This document shows positions 52,872 to 62,577 of a DNA stretch of 64,000 nucleotides, piece after piece. Source of the stretch: Nannochloropsis oceanica (taxonomy: Eukaryota; Sar; Eustigmatophyceae; Eustigmatales; Monodopsidaceae); NCBI GenBank assembly GCA_004519485.1, contig CP038110.1:434001-498000 (forward strand). The letters run 5' to 3'. Position numbers and translations under genes: made by a program. Under the pieces are notes generated by a model that saw only the letters and a program-made list of their open reading frames with translations, was not told the DNA's origin and searched no databases. Numbering within the stretch: the stretch's first letter is position 1; every line of letters starts with the position of its first letter.

Positions 52872-54158
52872 ATGGTAAGATCATTGGGATAACATGCCAG
52901 CGTTTCCTTGGACTCTTAGAACTTCGTGCCCGAGCCTGAACCAACCTGCCCCTCCTTCCTACCCACCGTCTACTTAGTTGCCCTTGTCCCTCCTCAAGAC
53001 GGCGCAAGGCCACCCAATGTTGGTGGAGCTTAAAAATGGCGACACTTACAATGGCCGGCTAGTATCGTGTGATACCTGGATGAACATCACGTTGAGGGAC
53101 GTCATCTGCACGTCACGGGTAGGAGAGGGTTAGAGAGGGGTGGGAAAGATGGGAGAAAAGGTCCGAAGGGTGAGAGAGAGGTTGCAATAATATGATCTGA
53201 ATTCTGATTGAGAAGTGGGCGGATAACCTGAGGCAGAAAGTATGTATCATCGTTTAGAGCGCTGCAGAGGGGGTAACGAGGGCGTTGGCGTGACATGCTT
53301 TCTGTTTTGTCAAAACGCGTAAAGGAGATGGGGAGCAGACAATTACTTACAACATCTCCTCCACTCCTTCCCCATTGGTCTTCGTCCACCATGATTGCGC
53401 AGGATGGTGACCGCTTCTGGAAGATCCCCGAGTGCTACGTGCGTGGGAACAGCATCAAGTACCTGCGGGTGCCGGAGGAAGTGATCGACATGGTCAACGA
53501 GGAGGACTTGGAAAGGGAACGTGCGTATGCCATGGGGTGGGGGCTGTCGAACACTTCGTTTGCTTTATTTTCAATTGTGGTTCATACTGCTTCCAAGGAG
53601 AGATGATGGGGGTATCTCTTTGTGCATGTGTGTTTGTGTGTGTTTGTTATCGTGTGGTAGCACCAGGGGGCGGTTGAGTTTTTGTGTGCATGTGTCTTCT
53701 ATTTCCTTTCCCTTGTCACGGTGAAGCAATCTTTTCCATCACATTCTGTTCCTTTGTCAAACCATGTACAGGCAGGGGAGGTGCCGGGCGAGGACGCGGG
53801 CGATTGGGTGGGGGCCGGGGAGGACGAGGTAAGGGAACCGAACGGAAGGGAGCAAAATGGATGTAGGGACAGAGAACGTGATAGAGACAGACACAACCCA
53901 GATCGCAATTTCACTTAAACCCGCGATCACACACACTGCTTTGCTTATACCAACGAATCCCAAACAGGGTATGGTCGAGGTGGCGGGGAGGGTCGTGGTG
54001 GCGCCCGGGGAGATTTTCGCGGCGGGCGTGGCGGGGGTGACCGAGGGGGACGAGGGGGAGGGAGGGGGGAGTATCGTGGGGGAGGAAGGGGAGATTACAG
54101 GGGAGGACGCGGAGGGGGAGGTGGACGAGGAGGGGAGGGCCCGAGTGGAAGACAATAG
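52872..54158 (+). CDS. LSM4: U6 snRNA-associated Sm-like protein LSM4 with RGG tail
   Basis: LSM4 is part of the Lsm2-8 ring on U6 snRNA and of the Lsm1-7 decapping ring. Five exons: 52872-52874 (only the ATG), 52978-53118, 53403-53520, 53772-53828 and 53968-54158. They join without frame loss to 169 residues. The Sm fold is nearly identical to animal and plant LSM4: [80 protein letters not shown]. The last two exons encode an Arg-Gly-Gly tail of about 80 residues ([19 protein letters not shown], then repeated GRGG and RGDYRGG), a target for arginine methylation and an RNA-binding element. Intron 1 (GTAAGA...CTTAG) begins right after the start codon. Confidence 0.95.
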
Positions 54159-54470
54159 GGGCCTCTGCTGTGTGTTGGTGGGTGAGGGAAAGGAGGAGAA
54201 TGAAGGAAGAGGAGAAGAAGGCAACGATAGGGGAAAAAAGATGAGAAGAAAGAAAGAAGTATAGGACTGGAAATTGATCTGAATGTTTTTCATGGTAATG
54301 ATTGTTGTTGACTTTTACTCTGTGTCTTAGGTCTTGCGGTCGGTAAGTTCCGATCTGCCGTCTAACGTGGTCCGTGCCCGCCGCCCGCCCAAGGCCTGAT
54401 GATGATGTGCTTCCTGGGTTTTCACACAACCCATATGTCCATCACACTACACACAGACACCCACAACATC
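54159..54470. other. Spacer between LSM4 and the DUF3119-like gene
   Basis: 312 bp, presumably the LSM4 3' UTR and the next promoter. Nothing specific seen. Confidence 0.45.
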
Positions 54471-55399
54471 ATGCTGAGCTTTCGAGCGACCCTCCTGGTT
54501 CTCCTGCCCGCTATTGCCGCAGGCTTCCTGGCCCCCACGCCGGCTCTCAGGTACGCCCTCGTTTTGTTCCTTTTCGTGATGACGATGCCTGTCGCGCCAT
54601 GAGGTGGCTTAAGTGTGCATAAGACCTAAAACAGCTAATTAATCGGGTTATTGACAGTGTGTACTGTACAGAAGATTCGCGACAGGCGCCGCGATGAGAA
54701 GACGGCTGCAATCTGAAAATCACCCTTACACTCGTACTCCGTCCTGTCAACCGACACACAGCCTCACCACCCACACGCGCAGCACGCCTGCCCGCTTGAC
54801 GGTCACGGCCCTGAACAGCTGGGGGGGCAAAAAGGCGAAAGTCGCGCCTGTGGTCGTCGAGCCCGAGATTATTGCCCCCGATTATCGTGTAGCCGCCGGC
54901 TTCTTTTTGGCTGGAGTAGGCCTAGCGGTCCCCCCTCTGTCTAACCCGGGGGCGGGCGTTCCCTTGGCGGTGATCGGCGCCTTTCTGGCCAGCCGGACGC
55001 AGAGAGTTCGATTTGTGTTTGATGAGGAAGCGATGGAGGTGATGACCGTTGGCGAAGATGGGGAGTTGAGCATGGAAAGGGAGAATTTTGCGGTGGGCGG
55101 CCGGAATCGGTGGGCATACAATACGTTTACGAATTGGGAGGTGCGTCATTTATTTGTTGGCGCACGCAAGATAAAACCAGAGGTGTTGCTGGGATATCAA
55201 CAGAAAATTTATCTGACTCACTCATCGTTCCCTTTCTCCTCTCTCTCCCTAGTTTTACCCCTCCCCGCAGGTGCCTATCCTCGTTTACTTCAAGGAGACC
55301 CAGACGAAGCCCGAGGGCCAGATCCACTTCTTCCCTGTCATTGGTAACCCAGCGAAATTGTTGGAGAACTTTAGGAAGTACGTACCGCTCGGCAAGTAA
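54471..55399 (+). CDS. Plastid-targeted DUF3119-like membrane protein
   Basis: Exon 1 (54471-54550) encodes a signal peptide, MLSFRATLLVLLPAIAAGFL, followed by APTPALR, which fits the red-lineage plastid bipartite signal. Exon 2 ends at 55140. Three in-frame acceptors are possible for its start (54672, 54762 or 54784), so the transit peptide length is open. Exon 3 is 55253-55399. The mature part has two hydrophobic segments (YRVAAGFFLAGVGLAVPPL and GAGVPLAVIGAFLASR), then RVRFVFDEEAMEVM, FAVGGRNRWAYNTFTNWE, VPILVYFKETQT and QIHFFPVIGNPAKL. This pattern is that of DUF3119, a family of unknown function in cyanobacteria and plastid-bearing eukaryotes. Total about 180-215 residues, depending on the acceptor. 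Confidence 0.75.
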
Positions 55400-55816
55400 T
55401 GGTCATGTAAGGGGGGAGAGGGGGAAGGAGACGTGAAGAGTGAGAATGGTGTGGTTGGACCAGCTGTGGTAAGAGTGTTGTAAGAATCGAAGAAATGGAA
55501 ACGATGACTCTAAATCACTTCACTGTCGACATCAGGAATTGTCAATCTGTGCTTCTTCTTTTCCTTCTTTTGGTGGGGAGAACTGCCTCCTGATCGGAAA
55601 TTTGCGCGAGCGTTGACTTGGTCGTAACTAATAATTATGCTCTTGTGTGCTTGCTCCGAGAGATTATTTCGCTTTTGCCTCTGCTGCTATTAATTACCGC
55701 TGCTATTGCTGCTGCTGCTACTACTACTAGCTCAGATATCAACTCCTACGAATTATTCTCCGCCACCCTCCCTCCTATCTTCCCCCCCCCCCTCCTCCTT
55801 CCCTCCTTCCTTCCTT
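55400..55816. other. Convergent spacer, DUF3119-like gene and WDR75
   Basis: 417 bp without a gene. Contains CTG/CTA triplet runs (about 55680-55730) and C- and T-rich tracts up to the WDR75 stop. Confidence 0.5.
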
Positions 55817-58800
55817 CTAACAAGTGGTAGGCGCCTTTCTCCTCCCCGAAGCGCGGGTCGCCCGGGGAGTGCTGATCTTACTGCTGCTGCTGCTGCCGCC
55901 GCCGCCGCCACCGTTCCCAATGCTCGCACGCCTCACTGACTTGGGCGTACTTTTATCACTCTTATTCTTGCTGCTGCTACCAGTGCTCCTCCTCCTCTTG
56001 CTACTGCTGCTGCTGCTTCCTTGCATTGTCCGCACGTGATTTCCATGTCCGTTCATCCCTGCCTCCACCACTACTATCCCCTGCTCCTCCTCCCCGTCTT
56101 CCCCATCCATCGTTTCCTTCTGCGTCTGCTTCTTCTTTTCTGCGCTCTTCCCTCCATTCTGCTGTACATGCGACACACCCAGTACTCCATCCTTCCCGAC
56201 GTTGCTGCTGCTCATGCCACGCTTCTTGTTGCTACTGCCAAGATTACTGCTGTTGACACTCCTGGTACTGCTACTTTTCCCACCCCTGAAACCCTCCACC
56301 AGTATAGCCATCAGATCTTTATTTAATCCCGGCGAAGGCAAAGCTCCACCAGACACATGGAGTCTTTGCTGCTGATGCTGCTGCTGTTGCTGCGGTAGGG
56401 GGTTCTTTGGAGCAGCAGAGTGCGGTGGCTCTTGCGCTGAGGGAGGCAAGGCTAACGAAGGGAAAGATGGAGGGAGGGCAATCAAGGAGGAAGACGTGAA
56501 AGAGGTGGAGGTGGAGGTGGAGGAGGAGGGAAGGAGACCAGAGAGGAAGGTATCGAAAACCGCAGAAGGCTTAGGTAAATGGCCTGTCGTTGAGGTTCCC
56601 AGCAACTCTGACACTAATACTGGCTTATGCCTTTTGGTTGCCCTCTCCCCACCGCTGCCTCCTCCTGCGGCTGCTGCTGCTGGTGCGCCTAATGACCCCG
56701 GTGCGCCTGCCCCTGCGTGGAGCGCAAGGAGTTGTCGTTTTCCACAGCTGCCGCTGCCGTTCTCGTTGCCGCCACCTTTCTCCGGAGCAACAGCTGCGGC
56801 TGTGGCACCTAACAAACGTGCATTTGATCCTAGCTGCTGCTGGTGGTGGTGGTGCCGCTGGAGGAAGGGAGGGAGGGAAGACGCTAGGATACTGACTCCT
56901 TCCCGAGTCATGACACAAACGCCGCCATGGCCGTGACTCGTGCGGGAGTCAACGAAAGCGAGGGAGAGGATAGGGCCAGCACGAGGAGGAAACGGGTGCG
57001 TTAGGATAGCCCGCGCCTGGAATGCGTTGAAGAGAACGATGGACTGTTTTGGTGCCGAGGGGGAGAAAGAGGGAGAGGAGGAGGAGGAGGAGGAGGAGGA
57101 GGAGGAGGAGGAGGAGAAAATTGATCGTTTGCCATCCTCCTCTCCTTCCAAGACTGCCGCGAAATGGACCACCCCTCCTTCCTCCCCTTCCTTGCCTTGT
57201 TCCCCCCCTTCCACTAGCACCGCCTGGGGGTCTGCTCGGGGAGAGGGGACACAGAGATGACGCACCCTCCCCGCTGCATATTGTTGGACAGGAGCGAGGG
57301 ATAGGAGGTCCCAGACTACTAATGTTTTCTGACTTGCCGTGACCAGGCGGGAAGTATTGGGAATAAATTCGACCGATTGGATCTCCAGGGTAGCCTTGGT
57401 CGAAGCGGAGGAAGGGAGTGGAGGAGGGAGGGAGGGATCGAGGACAAGCATCCCCACTAGGCGGACGGCTAGCGGATCCCAAAGAGCGACGTTCGCCCCA
57501 CACCCGACAGCGAGTAGAGAGCCATCACCCGAGAACGCCACGCATCGCGACACACCCCTCTGAAAAGGCACATTTGCTTGGCAAGTCCAATTGTGGCCCG
57601 TCCCCCCCCTTTCACCCTCCCTCCCTCCCGCCTCCTCTTCCTCCTCCTCCCCCCTGTCGGACACTCTCGCCCAAAGGGAAAAAGCGCCCGACGCCGAGCA
57701 CGAGGCCACCAAATCCATCCGCGGGTGATATACCAGTGCCAGCAATTGTCCCTGTCCCTGACTCTCGTGCGGTCGGTCGACAACTGACACCAACGAATAT
57801 CCCTTACTTCCCTCCCTCCCTCCTCCTCCCCTCTCCCAAAACTTCAGACTCCCCCTCTTGATCCCCTCTTCCCCCACCCTCGCCTCCACCGTGACTAAAA
57901 ACCGACCCTCAGACGACAAAGACGCGTGTGTCACCCACGGAGGGGCCACTTTCCCTCTCTCCTTCCCTCCCTCACCCCTAACCTGCGCCTCGCTCCCTCT
58001 CGACACCACATTGGTGCTGACGACTTCCACCTCACCCGTGACCTCACCTTTGGCCACGTCGAAAAATTGAATCTTGCCGGGCAAACAGTTAGAAACCAGT
58101 ATGCCAGGAGACGATCCTCCCCAAATGCGCGCCGCCTTGAACATATCTTTAAATCCTCCTGTTGCTCCTGCTGCTGTGGCTGTGGTGGTGGAAACATGGG
58201 CGAGGCCTCGGTGTTCCCAGCAGATCTTGAGGTCGAGGGGGTGAAGGACTCGGAGGCTGTTTGCTTGTGTGGCGACTGCGCACAGTGATCCGTCCTCGCT
58301 GAGGGAGAGGTGGGTCAGGGGGGCGCCGAGACGGGGGAGGAATGTGGTGGGCTGTCCGCCTTTGGACAGCTGGCAGACAACGAGCACGGCTTCTTCGCCG
58401 CCGGAGAGGAGATAGTGCCCGTCGGGAGTAAAGGAGAGGCAGGAGACGCCATGGGCGTGCCAACGCTTGATCTCGCTGCGGAACATCTTGCGTTTGAGTA
58501 GGTGCATGCTGCTGTTGCTGCTGTTGTAGTGGGTGTTGCCATTGGAATTGGAGGAGAGGGAGTGGAAGGGCTTGGCTTTTGCGTGTTTTAGCTTGGAGCC
58601 TAGTTTGTTGTAGAGGGTGTGCCAGATGTACACGCGACCGGTGATGTCTCCAGTGGCGATATCAGGCCGAGTGGGATGCAGGGCTACCGATTGGAGAAAG
58701 GAGCCGTCTCGAGGGGTGAGGTCATCAAAGACAACCTCAGACGAAACCTCGCCGGTGGGGATGTGCCAGACAATGAGCCGGGTGGAGCAGGCGCCAATGA

Positions 58801-59479
58801 GATGATCGCCGGTGGAGGTGGATTGGAGAAAGATGGGGAAGGTCTTGAGGGAGAAAAGCTTGGTGCGGGTTTTACCTGCTATGTTATAGATGATAACCTT
58901 GTATGATAATTTCTCCTCTTTGACAGCTGTGGCAGTTGCTCCTGTTGGTTTCTGCCTTTGTTGCTTTTGTTGTTGCTGTTGTTGATGACGGTTTCTGTGT
59001 TTGGGATAGCCCATGGTCAAGTAGAGGGTGTTGGTCGGGTCGGTAGGGGCGACGCACAACGCCAAGACCTCCGCCTCGGCAATCATGTGACTGTGCAGAC
59101 ACGGCTCCTCCTTCAGATAATCCCAAGCTTGCACACGTCCATCTTTTCCACCGCTAAACAAGAGATGCCCAGGGCCAAACGCCAGGCAGGTCACCCCGCC
59201 GGGGTGGGCGTCGTCAAAGCGGGCGACGGGCTCTCCAGTTTGGGTTGAGAGCAAGAGGATGGAGGCACCCAGGCCACATGCCAACACGTCTCCGTCTTGA
59301 TTGAAGCATGGCTTCACCTTGTGCAGGTCCGAAGAGATGATGTGCATGCTCATGGTGGTGCTGATGTTGCTGGTTTTGGGGAATGTGGTTGTGCTGAGGG
59401 TGGTGGTGGAGGAAGGGGGTTGGGGGGCTAAACCTGGGGACCCTCTTTTCTTTATGCTTGGGGTGACCGCGGCCGGCAT
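55817..59479 (-). CDS. WDR75: WD40-repeat nucleolar protein WDR75/Utp17
   Basis: WDR75 is a UTP-A subcomplex member of the SSU processome, needed for pre-rRNA transcription and 18S rRNA maturation. Single exon, ATG 59479, 1220 residues. The N-terminal half holds two WD40 propellers: repeats include HPGGVTCLAFGPGHLLFSGG KDGRVQAWD, LQSVALHPTRPDIATGDITG RVYIWH and AHGVSCLSFTPDGHYLLSGG EEAVLVV, followed by FLPRLGAPLTHLSLSEDGSL, the arrangement typical of WDR75. The last 300 residues are disordered, with poly-Ser, Lys-rich nuclear-signal-like stretches (SKRRRSTGSSSKNK) and Gly/Ser runs. It is larger than human WDR75 (about 830) because of low-complexity insertions. Other WD40 ribosome-biogenesis proteins are the main alternative. 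Confidence 0.8.
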   Translation of the reverse strand: MPAAVTPSIKKRGSPGLAPQPPSSTTTLSTTTFPKTSNISTTMSMHIISSDLHKVKPCFNQDGDVLACGLGASILLLSTQTGEPVARFDDAHPGGVTCLAFGPGHLLFSGGKDGRVQAWDYLKEEPCLHSHMIAEAEVLALCVAPTDPTNTLYLTMGYPKHRNRHQQQQQQKQQRQKPTGATATAVKEEKLSYKVIIYNIAGKTRTKLFSLKTFPIFLQSTSTGDHLIGACSTRLIVWHIPTGEVSSEVVFDDLTPRDGSFLQSVALHPTRPDIATGDITGRVYIWHTLYNKLGSKLKHAKAKPFHSLSSNSNGNTHYNSSNSSMHLLKRKMFRSEIKRWHAHGVSCLSFTPDGHYLLSGGEEAVLVVCQLSKGGQPTTFLPRLGAPLTHLSLSEDGSLCAVATQANSLRVLHPLDLKICWEHRGLAHVSTTTATAAGATGGFKDMFKAARIWGGSSPGILVSNCLPGKIQFFDVAKGEVTGEVEVVSTNVVSRGSEAQVRGEGGKERGKVAPPWVTHASLSSEGRFLVTVEARVGEEGIKRGSLKFWERGGGGREGSKGYSLVSVVDRPHESQGQGQLLALVYHPRMDLVASCSASGAFSLWARVSDRGEEEEEEAGGREGERGGTGHNWTCQANVPFQRGVSRCVAFSGDGSLLAVGCGANVALWDPLAVRLVGMLVLDPSLPPPLPSSASTKATLEIQSVEFIPNTSRLVTASQKTLVVWDLLSLAPVQQYAAGRVRHLCVPSPRADPQAVLVEGGEQGKEGEEGGVVHFAAVLEGEEDGKRSIFSSSSSSSSSSSSSSPSFSPSAPKQSIVLFNAFQARAILTHPFPPRAGPILSLAFVDSRTSHGHGGVCVMTREGVSILASSLPPFLQRHHHHQQQLGSNARLLGATAAAVAPEKGGGNENGSGSCGKRQLLALHAGAGAPGSLGAPAAAAAGGGSGGERATKRHKPVLVSELLGTSTTGHLPKPSAVFDTFLSGLLPSSSTSTSTSFTSSSLIALPPSFPSLALPPSAQEPPHSAAPKNPLPQQQQQHQQQRLHVSGGALPSPGLNKDLMAILVEGFRGGKSSSTRSVNSSNLGSSNKKRGMSSSNVGKDGVLGVSHVQQNGGKSAEKKKQTQKETMDGEDGEEEQGIVVVEAGMNGHGNHVRTMQGSSSSSSKRRRSTGSSSKNKSDKSTPKSVRRASIGNGGGGGGSSSSSKISTPRATRASGRRKAPTTC

Positions 59480-59939
59480 AATTTCTGGCTCAGATTCGAC
59501 AAGCGCGTGGTGATCTTCGAAAAGCTTATCTTGTGCCCTTTTTGAGGGGGCTGTAGGATGTGTGGGAGGAGAATTTGGATGGGAAAATGGAATGATATCC
59601 TATTGTCATATGGGCAGGGGCAGGCAAGCAGTGGTGGGCGAAGAAGGCGTCAGACCCAAACGAGAAACAACAACAAGCATGGCCCGCTCGCCCAAAGCAA
59701 CGCCATATAATATTCTGCAAAGTGCCTTGCCGCGCCACCCTTGTGTCTGGTACTTATGTGAGAGTCTACTTATGGATGCTAACGATGCCGGAAGCCCGGT
59801 GCCTGGATGCCTTGGGCTCAATCTCACTCACTGCGCAACTAACTCACTCCTCTCCTTATCATCATAAGTCAGGGGCACCCAAAACCGGCATGCGACAGCC
59901 AATTCCACTCCCTCGGCCGGCGCACCAAACCAAGGCAGA
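59480..59939. promoter_or_regulatory. Head-to-head spacer, WDR75 and LRR/Sfi1-like gene
   Basis: 460 bp between divergent ATGs. No motif is strong enough to name. Open frames here are short and unlike known proteins. Confidence 0.45.
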
Positions 59940-62532
59940 ATGACCTCTCCAACGTCGTCGTCATACGCCGAGCTCTTCCTAAGGAAGAAGGGGGTGTTGC
60001 CTCTCTCCAACTACAGTAGTGGCACACACAGCCAATGTCTCCAGCTTCAGCACGACCCCCACGACATTTTCCCCGGCAGCAGTGTGGCTAGCACCGCTCC
60101 CGCTACAGCCTCGCCCCGTCTCCCCTTCTCTGTCGGCCTCGACATGTCAGGTCGCCAAGTCTTTTTCCCTGCCACCTCGCCTGGGCGTCGAGGACAATCC
60201 CCGATAAGGCGTCCAACTGCTACCGCTGCTACTGCTGGCACCGGTGCAACAGCTGCTGGAAAAGGGGCTGCAAATCAATCGATGGTCTCATCTCTTGGGG
60301 TCGGATCGCCGACACAGAGAAGTGTGGTGTCGTGCCCACCTGAGGGAAAGTGTAGACCACCTTACAATGTCAGGAGTGGTAGCAGCAGCACCGCGAGAGG
60401 AAGAGTAACCAGTGGCAGGAGCAGCACAGGGCAGAAATCACAACCACAACAAGCAGCAGTAGCAACAAATTTACCCCTACTAGCACAAACGCGTAAGCAC
60501 CCTCCTCCTTCGACTCGTCCTCGTCCTCATCGCCGTCCTTTCCCCCCCGTCAACAGTCCCCCTTACCCCTCCTTTCGCCCCCACTTCCCTCTTTCCTTTG
60601 TCCTTGACAAGTGTTTACCGCAAGTTTTGTTAATGAACGGGCAAAGGCTCAGCGCCGTTGGCCGGGGGATAACAGTAATTGATCGTCTCTATCCCGCAGC
60701 AGCACGAGGAGGAGGAGGAGGAATGGGGGGAAAACACCAGCAGCAACACCAGCAGCAGCTGCAGCATGTGTTTACCGAGAGGATGGCTCGTCAAATCACC
60801 ACGGTCTATCTGAGTGATAACGATATCTCTTCTTGCCGTGGACTGGAGCAATTCCCATTCTTGTCCTCCCTCTCCCTCTCCAACAATCTTCTCTCCCGCC
60901 TCGAGGACCTTGACCCCCTTCCCTGCCTCCCTTGCCTGGCTTCCCTTCTTCTGACGGGAAACCCCCTGGTCGAGAATGAACCGTGTTATCGTTTGTGTGT
61001 CCTGGGACTGCTGCCCCGGCTGCGGGTGCTGGACAAGGAGGAAGTCACAGCAGCCGAGAGGGAGAGGGCGGGGGAGGTGTGGAGGAGGCGGAAAGGGTGG
61101 GTAGAGGAGGGAGTGAGGGGTGTGTGTGAGGAGGCGCAGTTGCGGCATGTGGGGCAATTGCTGGCGGTGCATAGAGAGATGAATGACGTGGCCTTAGCAC
61201 GTGGATGGGGTAATGGCAAGGGCAGCAGCGGTGGTGGTGGTGGTAATGATCCTTCTGGGCTTGTGTTTTCGTCCTTGGTAAAGAAAGGGGGGGTGGAGGG
61301 GGTGCAAGCAGGCCGTGCTTTGAGGAGGTTAATGCATTTGAAGCCTCTTCATGTGCAAGTGAGAGGGGATGGGATGCTGAGAAGGAAGTGGGAAGAGTAT
61401 TTCCTACAAGGAAAAACAACGAGAGATGTTTTGGAGGAGGTGAGCAGGAGGGAGAGAGGGAAGGAGGGAGAGAAGGAGGCATGGGAGGAAGCGTTTGAGG
61501 TGGTCTTGCGGAAGCAAGAGGAGAGGGTGGAGGAGGCAAGGAAGGAGGCAATAGTGGCACTGGAGGAGGCGAGAGTGATAGCCAATACTGGAGGAGGAGG
61601 AGGAGGAGGGGGGGGGAGGGAAGAAGAGAGGGGGGGAGGAAGGGGAGGAGGGAGTGCGTCATCTTCGCCGGGACGGGAGATGATATATGAGGGCGATGAT
61701 GAGGGAGGGAGGAAGGGCGAGGAAGAGGGAGGGAGGGAGGGAGGATATCGTTTTGAGGAACATTCTCAACGACGTTCGACTACTTTGATTTCGCCGGTGA
61801 GAAGAAGGGCAGGATGGGGGGAGGGAGGAGGGGGAGGAGGAGGGCGGGAAGGAGGGCGGGAGGGAGGACGGGAGAGCCAGTTGTCCTCTCCTGTTGGGGG
61901 GTGGACCAGCCATCACACTCTTGGCAGGTCACGAGCCCGTCTAGCCCTGCGTCCCCCCCTTCCTCCCTTTCAACCTGCTGTTTCTCGCTCCTGGCCACCA
62001 CTACCACACGCGCATGCCGCTGCCCCTCCCTCCCTCCCTTCCTCCCCCTCCCCAACCTCTTTGGCATCACGGGCGTCGTTTTCATTGCTTGACCCGGTGG
62101 CTCGTCGACAGGAGGTCCACAGACGTTACACCCAACTGTTGAAAACCCGTTTTGGACGAGGAAAAGGAGGAGGAGGACGGGGAGGAGGAGGACGGGGAGG
62201 GAGGGGCGGAGGGATGTTGGGGTTCGGGAGCAGTAGTAGACGGGCAGTGATTGAGCCTGTGGTAGTGAGTAGGATGAAGAGAGGAGGAGGAAAGAGGGGG
62301 GGAGGGAGGGGGGGAGGGAGGGCAGGAAGGAGGGGAGATGAGGAGACTTTGTTTCCGGGAGAGGTGGAAGCGAGCTCGGTGGGTTGGTTTGATGAGGAGG
62401 ACGACGAAGAGGAGAAGAGTGAGGGAGGGAGTGGAGGAGGGGAGTATTATGGATTGACTTCTTTTGTGAGAGCCAAAGGAGGAGGAGGAGGAGGAGGAGG
62501 AGGAGACCAGTATCAGCACCGGCAGCAATGCT

Positions 62533-62577
<45 letters not shown>

